Of a stretch of DNA of 21,385 nucleotides, positions 1 through 8,396 are shown one piece after another. Origin of the DNA: DATAOG01 sp046727895. Its GTDB lineage: Bacteria > Pseudomonadota > Alphaproteobacteria > Geminicoccales > Geminicoccaceae. Under the pieces are notes generated by a model, which ran no database searches, was not told the origin of the DNA, and saw only the letters and a list, made by a program, of their open reading frames with translations. Within the stretch, counting starts at the first letter, position 1. Each line of letters starts with the position of its first letter. The stretch spans positions 1 to 21,385 of the forward strand of contig JBKPDM010000092.1 of NCBI GenBank assembly GCA_046727895.1, in the 5' to 3' direction. Both the position numbers and the translations under genes were made by a program.

Positions 1-33
1 GCCTGCGGCAAGAGTGATCAGAAACTTCCTCAT
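1..33 (-). CDS. N-terminus of a probable exported protein (truncated by window edge)
   Basis: Only the first 11 codons are inside the window. They read M-R-K-F-L-I-T-L-A-A-G, a basic start followed by a hydrophobic run, as expected for the beginning of a signal peptide. A purine-rich Shine-Dalgarno sequence (AGGGGG) lies about 6 nt upstream of the ATG, which supports a real start. It lies on the same strand as the psp genes and 221 bp beyond the pspC stop, so it could be a late member of that transcript or have its own promoter. No product can be named from 11 residues. Confidence 0.5.
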   Translation of the reverse strand, partial: MRKFLITLAAG

Positions 34-69
34 GATGTCCCCCTCTCGTGGACATGGCCGGGCGATCTG

Positions 70-84
70 GAGCCCTCAGGGCTC
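70..84. repeat. Short perfect inverted repeat between pspC and the leftward partial gene
   Basis: GAGCCCT-C-AGGGCTC is a perfect 7+1+7 palindrome that could fold as a hairpin with a three-base loop. It lies in the 221-bp gene-free gap after pspC, upstream of the partial gene at the window edge. No T-run follows it on either strand, so it is not a convincing intrinsic terminator. It may be an operator or leader hairpin, or chance. I see nothing else definite in 34-254. Confidence 0.3.
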
Positions 85-254
85 CCGCCCGGTTCGGAGC
101 ACAATACTCCCGCAAGCCCCATTGTCCCGACCGGCTTCCCAGGGGCAAGGAAGCATCGGATGTACATGGGTACTTCCGCGACTGTACCTCGAAAGGCTTA
201 CTGATTTTGATCGAGAGGGCTCGGGGCGGCCGATAGAGCGCGCCGGTGGAATTC

Positions 255-659
255 TCAGCCCTCGAGATCGCGGAACTGGCGGCGCAACTTGAATTCGCTC
301 GACGTGACGCGGGCTTCGGCCGCGCGCAGCCGGCGCTCGAGATCCTGGAACTTCCTGATCAGATCGTGCGCCGTGCGGCTCGGCTCCAGGCGGACCGAAC
401 GCCAGAACGCCTCCTCCCTGGCGCTCGCGTACATGTCGTCGGGCCGGCGCTCGAGGACGAAGGCCGCGACCACGTAACCGAGCACGGTTGGAAAGGTGAA
501 GAACATGGCGGAGAGGATCACCAGGCATCGCACCAGGCAGGGGCTCACGCCGAAATAGTCGGCGATCCCGGCGCAGACCCCGGCGAGCCAGGCCCGCCGA
601 GGATCGCGATACAGGCGGCGCCGGCTCGGCTGGCCGTTATTTCGCGAATACCAGGTCAT
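255..659 (-). CDS. pspC: Phage shock protein C, PspC-domain membrane protein
   Basis: A 134-residue inner-membrane protein of the phage-shock envelope-stress system. In the studied enterobacterial system PspC acts with PspB to sense membrane damage and draw PspA away from PspF. The PspC domain is at residues 14-70: an RRRLYRD lead-in, the conserved AGVCAGIADYFGVSP segment, and a transmembrane helix at about 41-69. A charged, coiled-coil-like tail (about 85-134) rich in Arg, Glu and Leu follows. The ATG overlaps the pspB stop as ATGA, so the two are probably translationally coupled. The open frame extends far upstream inside pspA, but the overlap and the family's normal N-terminus fix the start here. 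Confidence 0.93.
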   Translation of the reverse strand: MTWYSRNNGQPSRRRLYRDPRRAWLAGVCAGIADYFGVSPCLVRCLVILSAMFFTFPTVLGYVVAAFVLERRPDDMYASAREEAFWRSVRLEPSRTAHDLIRKFQDLERRLRAAEARVTSSEFKLRRQFRDLEG

Positions 660-880
660 GTTTGCTTCTCCCCCGTCGGCGCCTCGGCATCGAGGATCCG
701 CTCGACGTTGTCGATCCGCTCCTCCATCCGCTCGGCGATCTGCCAGAGCTCGGCGAACTGCTTCTCGTCCTGGGGCGAGAGCGTCTTCGCCATCCGCCAG
801 CGGGTCGTGTAGTGGGCGATGATCCAGATCGGCGCGACCACGACCATGAACAGGATCAGCGGCACCTCGATCATGGCCAC
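656..880 (-). CDS. pspB: Phage shock protein B
   Basis: A 74-residue protein of the usual PspB size. Residues 4-24 form one N-terminal transmembrane helix (VPLILFMVVVAPIWIIAHY). The family's basic segment and a charged, heptad-like cytoplasmic helix (LWQIAERMEERIDNVERIL) follow. In characterised systems PspB pairs with PspC in the inner membrane and helps switch on PspF-dependent transcription. It starts 5 nt after the pspA stop and overlaps pspC by 4 nt, so pspA-pspB-pspC is one tightly packed unit. Confidence 0.94.
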   Translation of the reverse strand: MAMIEVPLILFMVVVAPIWIIAHYTTRWRMAKTLSPQDEKQFAELWQIAERMEERIDNVERILDAEAPTGEKQT

Positions 881-885
881 GGCCC

Positions 886-1569
886 TTAGGCCCCCCGGGG
901 CCGATCGGGGCCCTTGCCGATGCGCGACTTGAGCGCCTCGAGCTCCGCCTCGACGTCGCTGTCGGTCGCGAGATCGTCGATCTCTTCGGCGAGCGTCCTG
1001 CTGCGGCCGAGATCGAACGACTCGACCTCACCCTCGATGTTGTCGAGACGCCGCTCCATCTGCTCGAAGCGCACGAAGGCGTCGTCGATGCGCCGATCGT
1101 GCACCTGGCGGCGCACGCGCAACTGCGAGGCCGCGGTCGCATGGCGGGCAAGGATCACCTTCTGCTTCGCCTTGGCTTCGCGCAGCTTCGCCTCGAGCTT
1201 GGCGATGTCCTCCTCGTACTTGGCGAGCGCCTCGTCGAGATGGACCAGCTCCTCATCGAGGCCCTTCAGGTCCTCGACCAGCTTCGCCTTCTCGGTCAGC
1301 GCGGCGCGGGCGAGGTCCTCGCGGTCCTTGGACAGCGCAAGCTCCGCCTTGCGCTGCCACTCGGTCTGCGCCTCGCCGAGGCGCCCGCGCCGGCGCTCCA
1401 TGCTCTTGCGGTCGGCGATCATGCGCGCGGCGTTGCTGCGCACCTCGACCAGCGTGTCCTCCATCTCGTGGATCATCTGCCGGATCATCTTCTCCGGGTC
1501 CTCCGCCCGGTCGAGGACGGCGTTCAGATTGGCGTTGATGATGTCGCTCAGGCGGGAGAAGATTCCCAT
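886..1569 (-). CDS. pspA: Phage shock protein A, membrane-stabilising effector and PspF inhibitor
   Basis: This 227-residue protein matches PspA/IM30 along its full length. It begins with the amphipathic helix MGIFSRLSDIINANLNAVLD, then the conserved AEDPEKMIRQMIHEMEDTLVEV segment and a long coiled coil covering most of the chain (WQRKAELALSKDREDLARAAL is highly typical). From enterobacterial work, PspA holds PspF inactive when the membrane is intact, and on stress assembles on damaged membrane to limit proton leakage. An unusually good Shine-Dalgarno sequence (AGGAGG, about 6 nt before ATG) fits a highly made effector. It lies 31 nt after the small first gene of the operon and 5 nt before pspB. 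Confidence 0.97.
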   Translation of the reverse strand: MGIFSRLSDIINANLNAVLDRAEDPEKMIRQMIHEMEDTLVEVRSNAARMIADRKSMERRRGRLGEAQTEWQRKAELALSKDREDLARAALTEKAKLVEDLKGLDEELVHLDEALAKYEEDIAKLEAKLREAKAKQKVILARHATAASQLRVRRQVHDRRIDDAFVRFEQMERRLDNIEGEVESFDLGRSRTLAEEIDDLATDSDVEAELEALKSRIGKGPDRPRGA

Positions 1570-1600
1570 CTCATCCTCCTCGAAGCTGTGGTGGGCCGTG

Positions 1601-1753
1601 TCAGCCGACGATCAGGCCGAGCACCAGGCCCGCCAGAAACATGATCCAGTGATCGGCCGTCCGGCTGCGCAGATAGCTCAGAACCTGCTCGGCGCTCCGC
1701 TCGAAGCCGCCGCGCCCGCTCCGCTCGCCATATCCCGGCATGCTCTCGTCCAT
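1601..1753 (-). CDS. 50-residue C-tail-anchored membrane protein, first gene of the psp operon
   Basis: I do not recognise a named family. The 50 residues have a polar, Gly/Arg/Ser-rich N-terminal part, a short helical stretch (AEQVLSYLRS), and a C-terminal hydrophobic segment from about residue 36 to the last residue (WIMFLAGLVLGLIVG). It looks like a single-pass or tail-anchored inner-membrane peptide. The chosen ATG has a GGAG 7 nt upstream. A longer in-frame start at 1837 would lie upstream of the predicted sigma-54 transcription start near 1804, so it is unlikely. The gene is the first one behind that promoter and 31 nt before pspA, so it should be co-induced on envelope stress. It could be a PspD-like accessory factor by size and location only; no homology is claimed. 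Confidence 0.68.
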   Translation of the reverse strand: MDESMPGYGERSGRGGFERSAEQVLSYLRSRTADHWIMFLAGLVLGLIVG

Positions 1754-1814
1754 GGTCGTGCTCCGTTGCTCGTTCCGGGCCGCGGACCACTCGCGATCCC
1801 GGCACTCAAGAGCA

Positions 1815-1830
1815 AGCACGTCGCGTGCCA
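1815..1830 (-). promoter_or_regulatory. Sigma-54 (-24/-12) promoter of the psp operon
   Basis: Read on the minus strand the sequence is TGGCACG-CGAC-GTGCT. It differs from the TGGCACG-N4-TTGCW consensus at one base and has the required GG-N10-GC spacing. The invariant -12 C falls at 1816, so transcription should start near 1804, giving a leader of about 50 nt before the 50-residue gene. PspF, encoded divergently, is the expected activator. In E. coli the psp operon is also sigma-54 dependent. Confidence 0.82.
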
Positions 1831-1847
1831 GGTCCAATCGTGCTCTC

Positions 1848-1860
1848 TAACACATTGAAA
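1848..1860 (-). promoter_or_regulatory. Candidate IHF binding site in the psp control region
   Basis: On the minus strand TTTCAATGTGTTA matches the IHF consensus WATCAA-N4-TTR at all specified bases but one. It is centred about 50 bp upstream of the predicted start, between the activator sites and the -24 element. That is where a DNA bend is needed and where IHF acts at the E. coli pspA promoter. The motif is loose, so the position is the stronger part of the evidence. Confidence 0.5.
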
Positions 1861-1905
1861 CGGCGCCATTTGCCTTCTCACCGCAGCAACGATCCGACAG
1901 AGCTA

Positions 1906-1942
1906 TTGGTAAAAGAAACCGACTATTGGCACTTTCTGCCAA
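1906..1942. promoter_or_regulatory. Paired candidate PspF upstream activator sites
   Basis: A perfect inverted repeat TTGGCA-N5-TGCCAA spans 1926-1942. A degenerate copy, TTGGTA-N5-AACCGA, spans 1906-1922, exactly 20 bp away (two helical turns). The flanking CTATTGG is repeated at 1903 and 1923. The centres lie about 110 and 130 bp upstream of the predicted sigma-54 start, in the usual range for enhancer sites. Two PspF sites flanking the divergent gene are known in E. coli. That these specific sequences bind PspF is inference. Confidence 0.6.
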
Positions 1943-1954
1943 CATATCCATATT
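1926..1954 (+). promoter_or_regulatory. Candidate sigma-70-type promoter of pspF
   Basis: TTGGCA (1926-1931, 5 of 6 to the -35 consensus) is followed after 17 bp by CATATT (1949-1954, 4 of 6 to the -10 consensus). This would start transcription at or next to the pspF ATG at 1961. The -35 is the left arm of the candidate PspF palindrome, so PspF bound there would repress its own gene, as known for enterobacterial PspF. Confidence 0.42.
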
Positions 1955-1960
1955 TCACCC

Positions 1961-3004
<1,044 letters not shown>

Positions 3005-3179
3005 TGTCGGACGTGCCGCCGCACAGCGCGTCCTTGCCTCACCGGCCGAACTTCCTTCCCATGTCTCAAGACAATCGGGCTATACATGATCGGAAAATGG
3101 CACCGACGCTCTTGCTCGTGCCCGTCGCCCGGTGCGGCGGAACGCGGGCTGGCCGCGAACCGTTGACGATCAGATCACC

Positions 3180-4187
3180 ATGAAAGATCCCTATCGCGTC
3201 CTGAACGTAGCGCCTACCGCCGACCAGGCGGCGATCAAGCAGGCTTATCGCAAGCTCGCCAAGACCCTGCACCCGGATCGCAACCCCGGCAATGTGCGGG
3301 CAGAGCAGCGTTTCAAGGAGGTCACCCAAGCCTATCAGCTGCTCTCCGATCCCGCCAAGCGGGCCCGCTTCGATCGCGGCGAAATCGACGGCGAGGGCCG
3401 GCCGCGGCGCGATTTCGGCTTCGGAGGCTTCGGAAACTTCGGCGGCTCCGCCGGGCCGCGCGACAGCGCCGCGCGAGGCCAGGCCGAGAGCCTGTTCGAG
3501 AAGGTGTTCGGTGGTGGCTTCGCGGGCACGTTTGGGCGCGGCTTCGGGGCTGGCGCACCGCCCGGCCGAGCGGGTCACTCTGGTGCGGATGGCTCGGTCG
3601 AGGACCTTTTGCGGGGTCGCGCGCGCGCCGCCGGCCACGGTACGAGCGCCGGCCAGAAGCCGCGCGGCGCCGATCGCCGCTATCGCCTCGAGATCGGTTT
3701 TCTCGATGCGGCCCGTGGCGGCAAGCAGCGCCTCCAGGTCGATCCGGGCCGGACGCTCGAGCTCGATGTGCCGGCCGTTTGTGAGAGCGGCAAGGTGCTT
3801 CGCCTCAAGGGTCAGGGCCAGGCCAGCGTCTCGGGCGGACCGGCGGGTGACGCCCTGGTCGAGATCGTGGTCCAACCGCATCCGCAGTTCAGCCGCCAGG
3901 GGCGGGACGTCCAGGTCGAGTTGTCGATCAGCCTGCCCGAAGCGGTGCTCGGCACCCGGGTGACCGTACCGACGATCGATGGACCGGTGCGGATCACCGT
4001 GCCTGCGGGCGCCAATACGGGCCGGACGCTGCGCCTCAAAGGCAAGGGCATCGCCGGTCCCGGCGCCGAGCGCGGCGATCAGTACGTGCGCCTCCTGGTA
4101 GTCCTTCCCGATTCGCCCGACCCCGACCTCGAGAGCTGGGCGAAGAGGCACGCTTATGATGTGCGCCGCGACGACCGCAAGGGCTGA
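3180..4187 (+). CDS. DnaJ-class co-chaperone (CbpA-like, no zinc finger)
   Basis: A 335-residue J-domain protein that should stimulate a DnaK-type Hsp70 in the cytoplasm. The J domain is at residues 3-68 with the catalytic HPD at 31-33 (LHPDRNPG) and the helix II motif QAYRKLAKTLHPD. A Gly/Phe-rich linker runs from about 77 to 135. The two beta-rich client-binding domains of the DnaJ C-terminal type follow. The four CxxCxGxG repeats of true DnaJ are absent, so it belongs to the type II (CbpA/DjlA-like) group. The start was chosen at the canonical MKDPYRVL; an upstream in-frame ATG at 3132 adds an unrelated tail. A clear Shine-Dalgarno sequence is missing. Six bases separate it from the next gene. 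Confidence 0.9.
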   Translation: MKDPYRVLNVAPTADQAAIKQAYRKLAKTLHPDRNPGNVRAEQRFKEVTQAYQLLSDPAKRARFDRGEIDGEGRPRRDFGFGGFGNFGGSAGPRDSAARGQAESLFEKVFGGGFAGTFGRGFGAGAPPGRAGHSGADGSVEDLLRGRARAAGHGTSAGQKPRGADRRYRLEIGFLDAARGGKQRLQVDPGRTLELDVPAVCESGKVLRLKGQGQASVSGGPAGDALVEIVVQPHPQFSRQGRDVQVELSISLPEAVLGTRVTVPTIDGPVRITVPAGANTGRTLRLKGKGIAGPGAERGDQYVRLLVVLPDSPDPDLESWAKRHAYDVRRDDRKG

Positions 4188-4193
4188 GGGCGA

Positions 4194-5144
4194 GTGAACC
4201 AGCGGGCCGACGATCGCCCGGCGCGAGAGGACAAACGCCGATCGCGAAGCTATCTCGACTGGCTGGCGGGACGGGTCTTCCTCGGAATCCAGATTGTCTG
4301 GCACGCGATCTGGCACCTGGTCGACGACGGCGGCATGACGCTCGCCGGACACATCGCTTTCATGACCCTGTTCTCGATGTTCCCGTTTCTGATTTTTCTG
4401 ACCACGCTTGCCGCTGAGCTCGGTCAGACGGAGGCGGCTCGCAACTTCGTCGACATGTCGCTCGCGGCCATCCCGCCTGAGGTCAGCCAGGCGATTCGAC
4501 CGGCGATCGAGCAGGTCATCTCGACCCGGCGCACGGGCCTGATGACGGCCAGCATCCTCGCCTCGCTGTGGGCGGTCTCGTCGGGCATCGAAGCGCTCAG
4601 GGAAGCTCTGAATCACGCCTATGGCGTCGAGGAGCCACGCTCGATCTGGTTTCGCCGCGTGCAGAGCCTGCTGTTCACGATCGTCGTTTCGTTCATCATC
4701 ATCGTCGTCATGCTGATGCTGGTGATCTTTCCGGTCGTCTGGTCGTACGTCGAGCCTCACCTCAAGGTGCCCTGGCACTGGGGCACATCCTACGACGTGA
4801 TACGCTACCTGGTGGGAATCGGCCTCCTCTATCTGGTGGTGGCGCTGTTGTACCGCTGGCTGCCAAGCCGCCACCTGCCGCGCCGCGAGATCCTGCCCGG
4901 GGCCGCGATCACCGTGCTCCTCTGGCTGGCGCTCGCCGGCCTGTTCTCGCTCTATCTGCAGAATCTCGGCCGCTTCTCGGTGACCTACGGCAGCCTGGGC
5001 GGGATCGTGATCACGCTCATGTTCTTCTACATATCCGGCCTGATCTTCATCTTCGGCGCCGAGATCAACAGCGCCCGGCGCCGGGCCGAGGCGGCCCGGC
5101 TGCGCGCCGAGCGGGCCGAGCGAGCGGAGGGAACGTCTGGCTAA
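4194..5144 (+). CDS. YihY/BrkB-family inner-membrane protein
   Basis: A 316-residue integral membrane protein of the YihY family, once wrongly annotated as ribonuclease BN. The family's exact transport role is unsettled. About six hydrophobic segments are visible, including residues 50-72 (HIAFMTLFSMFPFLIFLTTL), a segment near 110-135, a very hydrophobic one near 160-185 and the last at 265-290. Typical family signatures are HIAFMTLFSMFPFLIF and the GILLYLVVALLYRWLP-like region. The start is GTG with TGAGGG just upstream, 6 nt after the J-domain gene, so the two are almost certainly co-transcribed. The C-terminus is a charged, Arg/Glu/Ala-rich tail. Confidence 0.87.
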   Translation: MNQRADDRPAREDKRRSRSYLDWLAGRVFLGIQIVWHAIWHLVDDGGMTLAGHIAFMTLFSMFPFLIFLTTLAAELGQTEAARNFVDMSLAAIPPEVSQAIRPAIEQVISTRRTGLMTASILASLWAVSSGIEALREALNHAYGVEEPRSIWFRRVQSLLFTIVVSFIIIVVMLMLVIFPVVWSYVEPHLKVPWHWGTSYDVIRYLVGIGLLYLVVALLYRWLPSRHLPRREILPGAAITVLLWLALAGLFSLYLQNLGRFSVTYGSLGGIVITLMFFYISGLIFIFGAEINSARRRAEAARLRAERAERAEGTSG

Positions 5145-5202
5145 TTCGGCCGGCGCTGCTAGGATGCCGGCCCCCGCGACGGGTCGATTCAGGAGTTGCC
5201 GC

Positions 5203-6015
5203 ATGTCCGATGCCGCTCCCCTCATGGCAGGCAAGACGGGGCTGATCATGGGCATCGCCAACGAGCGCTCGCTCGCCTGGGGCATCGCCCGAGCCCTGGC
5301 GGCGCAGGACGCCACGCTGGCCGTCACCTACCAGGGCGAGGTCATGGAGAAGCGTGTGCGGCCGCTCGCCGAGCAGCTCGACGCCAAGCTGGTCCGCCCG
5401 GCCGACGTCACCGACCAGGCGAGCCTGGACCAGCTGTTCGCCGACCTCGCCGCCGCGTGGGGCCGGCTTGACTTCGTCGTCCACGCCATCGCCTACGCCG
5501 ACAAGGAGGAGCTCAAGGGGAAGTATCTCGAGACCAGCGCCGCCAATTTCCAGCGCACGCTGATGATCTCCTGTTACTCGTTCACCGACCTCTGTCGCCG
5601 CGCGGCACCTCTGATGACCGCGGGCGGCAGCCTGCTGACGCTGACCTATGTCGGCGCCGAGCGGGTCACGCCCCACTACAACGTCATGGGCGTCGCCAAG
5701 GCCGCGCTCGAGGCGAGCGTCCGCTACCTCGCGGTCGACCTGGGCGGCGCCGGCGTCCGGGTCAACGCAATCTCGGCCGGCCCGGTCAAGACGCTCGCCG
5801 CCTCCGGTATCGGCGACTTTCGCTACATCCTGAAGTGGAACGAGTACAACTCACCCTTGAAGCGCAACACTACGCTCGACGACGTCGGCGGCGCCGCGCT
5901 CTATCTCCTGTCCGATCTCGGCGCCGGCACGACCGGCGAAGTGCTGCACGTCGACAGCGGCTACCACGTGGTCGGCATGAAGGCGGTCGACGCGCCCGAC
6001 ATCTCGGTCGTCTGA
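5203..6015 (+). CDS. fabI: Enoyl-[acyl-carrier-protein] reductase (NADH), FabI
   Basis: A 270-residue short-chain-dehydrogenase-fold enzyme that reduces trans-2-enoyl-ACP in the last step of each fatty-acid elongation cycle. The cofactor-binding N-terminus reads GLIMGIANERSLAWGIA (13-29), where FabI has its atypical glycine pattern. The catalytic Tyr-x6-Lys is Y159-N-V-M-G-V-A-K166, and a second conserved Tyr is at 149. The start was placed at 5203 because AGGAG lies 7 nt upstream and the protein then begins like other FabIs; the open frame extends 13 codons further. It is 58 nt after yihY and 9 nt before aroC. FabI is the target of triclosan and isoniazid-type inhibitors. Confidence 0.96.
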   Translation: MSDAAPLMAGKTGLIMGIANERSLAWGIARALAAQDATLAVTYQGEVMEKRVRPLAEQLDAKLVRPADVTDQASLDQLFADLAAAWGRLDFVVHAIAYADKEELKGKYLETSAANFQRTLMISCYSFTDLCRRAAPLMTAGGSLLTLTYVGAERVTPHYNVMGVAKAALEASVRYLAVDLGGAGVRVNAISAGPVKTLAASGIGDFRYILKWNEYNSPLKRNTTLDDVGGAALYLLSDLGAGTTGEVLHVDSGYHVVGMKAVDAPDISVV

Positions 6016-6024
6016 CCGGCGCGC

Positions 6025-7098
6025 ATGGCCGGCAACAGCTTCGGCACGCTGTTCCGCTTCACCACCTGGGGCGAGAGCCACGGGGTCGCGATCGGCTGCG
6101 TGGTCGACGGGGTCCCCCCTCGCCTGCCGCTCGCCGAGCCCGACATCCAGCACTGGCTTGACCGGCGCCGGCCCGGGCAGTCGAAGTTCACGACCCAGCG
6201 TCGCGAGCCCGACCAGGTGAGGATCCTCTCGGGCACCTTCGAAGGCCTCACCACCGGCACGCCGATCGCGCTGGTGATCGAGAATGTCGATGCGCGCACC
6301 AGGGACTACGGCCCGATCAAGGACCAGTTCCGCCCTGGCCACGCCGATTTCACTTACCAGATGAAGTACGGCATCCGCGACTACAGGGGCGGCGGCCGGG
6401 CGAGCGCGCGCGAGACCGCGATGCGGGTTGCCGCCGGGGCGATCGCGCGCAAGATCTTGGGCGAGGGGATCACGATCCAGGGGGCGCTGATCCAGATCGG
6501 TGCCGACCGGATCGAGCGCGCCGCTTGGGACTGGAACGAGGTGGAAAAGAACCCGCTCTGGTGCCCGGACGCCAAGGCGGCGGCGCGCTGGGAAGCCCTG
6601 CTTATGGAGGTCCGGAAAAACGGCTCCTCTCTCGGGGCGGTGGTCGAGGTGGTCGCCTCGGGGGTGCCGGTCGGACTCGGTGAGCCCGTCTACGACAAGC
6701 TCGACGCCGATCTCGCCAAGGCGATGATGAGCATCAACGCGGTCAAGGGGGTCGAGATCGGCGCGGGCTTCCGGGCGGCCGAACTCTCGGGCGAAGAGAA
6801 CGCCGACGAGATCCGGATCGGCAACGACGGCCGGCCGCTGTTTCTCTCCAACCAAGCCGGCGGCATCCTGGGCGGCATCTCGAGCGGCCAGGACGTGGTG
6901 GTCCGCTTCGCGGTCAAGCCTACTAGCTCGATCCTCACCCCGCGCCGCTCGATCGACCGCTTCGGCAACGAGGTCGAGGTGGTGACCAAAGGCCGCCACG
7001 ACCCCTGCGTCGGCATCCGCGCCGTGCCGGTCGGCGAGGCCATGCTCGCGATCGTCCTTGCCGATCATCAGCTGCGCCAGCGCGCGCTCGGCGGCTGA
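6025..7098 (+). CDS. aroC: Chorismate synthase
   Basis: A 357-residue enzyme making chorismate from 5-enolpyruvylshikimate-3-phosphate, the last step of the shikimate pathway, with reduced FMN as cofactor. The three family signatures are present: WGESHG at 15-20 with catalytic-type His19, the GGRASARET segment at about 123-131, and GRHDPCVGIRAVPV near 327-340. Length is normal. The ATG is 9 nt after fabI, so it is co-transcribed with it. An Arg-rich TTQRREPDQVRILSG segment near 56-70 also fits the family. Confidence 0.97.
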   Translation: MAGNSFGTLFRFTTWGESHGVAIGCVVDGVPPRLPLAEPDIQHWLDRRRPGQSKFTTQRREPDQVRILSGTFEGLTTGTPIALVIENVDARTRDYGPIKDQFRPGHADFTYQMKYGIRDYRGGGRASARETAMRVAAGAIARKILGEGITIQGALIQIGADRIERAAWDWNEVEKNPLWCPDAKAAARWEALLMEVRKNGSSLGAVVEVVASGVPVGLGEPVYDKLDADLAKAMMSINAVKGVEIGAGFRAAELSGEENADEIRIGNDGRPLFLSNQAGGILGGISSGQDVVVRFAVKPTSSILTPRRSIDRFGNEVEVVTKGRHDPCVGIRAVPVGEAMLAIVLADHQLRQRALGG

Positions 7099-7105
7099 CG
7101 GGGCG

Positions 7106-7126
7106 GGCGGCCGACTAGGGGCCGCC
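7106..7126. terminator. Possible hairpin between convergent aroC and esterase genes
   Basis: GGCGGCC (7106-7112) and GGCCGCC (7120-7126) can pair around a 7-nt loop in the 27-bp gap between two convergent stop codons. It touches the stop codon of the leftward gene. No run of T follows on either side, so it would not be a classical intrinsic terminator. Position alone suggests a role in separating the two transcripts. Confidence 0.35.
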
Positions 7127-8349
7127 TAAGGCTTGCAGGGGCGCGTGCTGAAGTAACCCTGGCGGCTCTCGTACACGGTCGAGAAGCCGGTGGCAAAACC
7201 GAGATAGTCGCCCGAGCCCACGGCGCACAACCACCAGAAAGAGCAGGGCTCCGCGCGACCTGACCACCAGTGATCGAAGTTGGACCTGGCGTATGTCCGA
7301 CAGATGGGCGCCTCGGGCTCCGTGCCACCCGCAAGGCGCGTCAGCATCGCCCACACCGCCGCCATCTGGCGCCCGGACCTGGTCGCGTAGTCGGGATCGT
7401 CGTAGCCCCACCAGTCCCAGCAGCCGTTCGGATTGACTGCCGTCTCATGCGCCTGGGGATAGAGGATGATCAGGTCGTTGCTATCCGCCCAGCGGTTGTA
7501 GCCGGACTCGGTGACAAAGTCTTCACCGATCAGCTCGGTCGTCTGCTTGCAGCCGTGGAAGGCGATGTGCACCCGACAGCGCGCGCCACCCGCGCATCTT
7601 TGCGGCACGTAGGCGAATCCGGTGTTCGCCAAGCCATGCACGGTCGGATCGTGCAGAAACTCGCTCTGATCGAACTCGATCAGCTGGCCGCTCTGCTGAG
7701 CGGCCGGCGGGTTCAGCGTGCCATAGATCTCGGTCAGGATGTCGCCCGCCTGATCGTAGTTGCAGGCGTTGATGTAGGGGCTCGCGGTCACGTCGCAGGC
7801 GTTGCCCGCGCTCTCGGTGATGAAGGCGTGCCCTGCGGGGACCTCGCTGATTTGATCGATGTTGGCCGCCGGCACGCCGGCCAGCCGATAGAAGGCCGCG
7901 ACCTGATCAACCACGACCGGCAACACGGTGTGGTCGGCGGTGCCGGAGAACACGTAGACCCGGTCGTTGGCGAGGCCGCTCAGCGGATCGATCCGCCCCT
8001 GCTGCGCGAATGCCTTGGCGAGGTCGAGCATGTGTGCAGGATCGGGCCGGCCCAGCGCGGTCTGCATGCAGCGCTCGAGCGCAATCGTGAGCCGACCCTC
8101 GGCGCAGTTGTAAGGGCCGCCCGCGACGACGCCGACGCCGATCAAGCTCTCGGAGAAGGCGACGTGAAACTGGACCGCCATGAAGGCGCCGGACGAGAGC
8201 CCTGAGACCGAGCTCTGAGCGAGTTCGACATTGAACGAGGGCAACGGATCGGCGCCGAGCACGACTGCCGGCGGCCAGGTCGAGGCCATGAGGGCGACGA
8301 TCACACCTGCTCGGCGAAGCCACGCTTCGATTCGGGACGGCTGATCCAT
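7126..8349 (-). CDS. Secreted PHB-depolymerase-family esterase
   Basis: A 407-residue alpha/beta hydrolase resembling the esterase/PHB depolymerase family, which cleaves polyhydroxybutyrate or related esters. A hydrophobic N-terminal segment (about 13-32) followed by AD looks like a signal peptide. The lipase box is G50-L-S52-S-G54, with S52 the likely nucleophile. Further family landmarks are VYVFSGTADHTVLP (probable acidic residue), HIAFHGCKQT, and NPNGCWDWWGYDDPDYATRSGRQ. The last 60 or so residues form a separate Trp- and Cys-containing tail. The start ATG is the only one before the signal sequence, but its Shine-Dalgarno sequence is weak. The true substrate is unknown. A GGCGGCGCCGCC palindrome (8375-8386) lies upstream. 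Confidence 0.83.
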   Translation of the reverse strand: MDQPSRIEAWLRRAGVIVALMASTWPPAVVLGADPLPSFNVELAQSSVSGLSSGAFMAVQFHVAFSESLIGVGVVAGGPYNCAEGRLTIALERCMQTALGRPDPAHMLDLAKAFAQQGRIDPLSGLANDRVYVFSGTADHTVLPVVVDQVAAFYRLAGVPAANIDQISEVPAGHAFITESAGNACDVTASPYINACNYDQAGDILTEIYGTLNPPAAQQSGQLIEFDQSEFLHDPTVHGLANTGFAYVPQRCAGGARCRVHIAFHGCKQTTELIGEDFVTESGYNRWADSNDLIILYPQAHETAVNPNGCWDWWGYDDPDYATRSGRQMAAVWAMLTRLAGGTEPEAPICRTYARSNFDHWWSGRAEPCSFWWLCAVGSGDYLGFATGFSTVYESRQGYFSTRPCKP

Positions 8350-8396
8350 CGCGCGATTCTCGTCTGCGTTCAGAGGCGGCGCCGCCTAGCGCCGGC

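Noticed and set aside
1754..1837. A 28-codon N-terminal extension of the small psp gene from ATG 1837
   Set aside because: This ATG lies upstream of the predicted sigma-54 transcription start, and the extension has no ribosome-binding site while ATG 1753 does.
3033..3065. A CTTGCC...CCCATGT pair before the J-domain gene resembling a heat-shock (RpoH) promoter
   Set aside because: The spacing is about 19 bp, too long for RpoH promoters, and the -35 match is partial.
3066..5327. A 753-codon open frame on the minus strand opposite the J-domain and YihY genes
   Set aside because: The plus-strand genes have clear domains. The antisense frame is rich in Arg, Gly, Ala and His with no recognisable fold, as expected when GC-rich codons leave few antisense stops.
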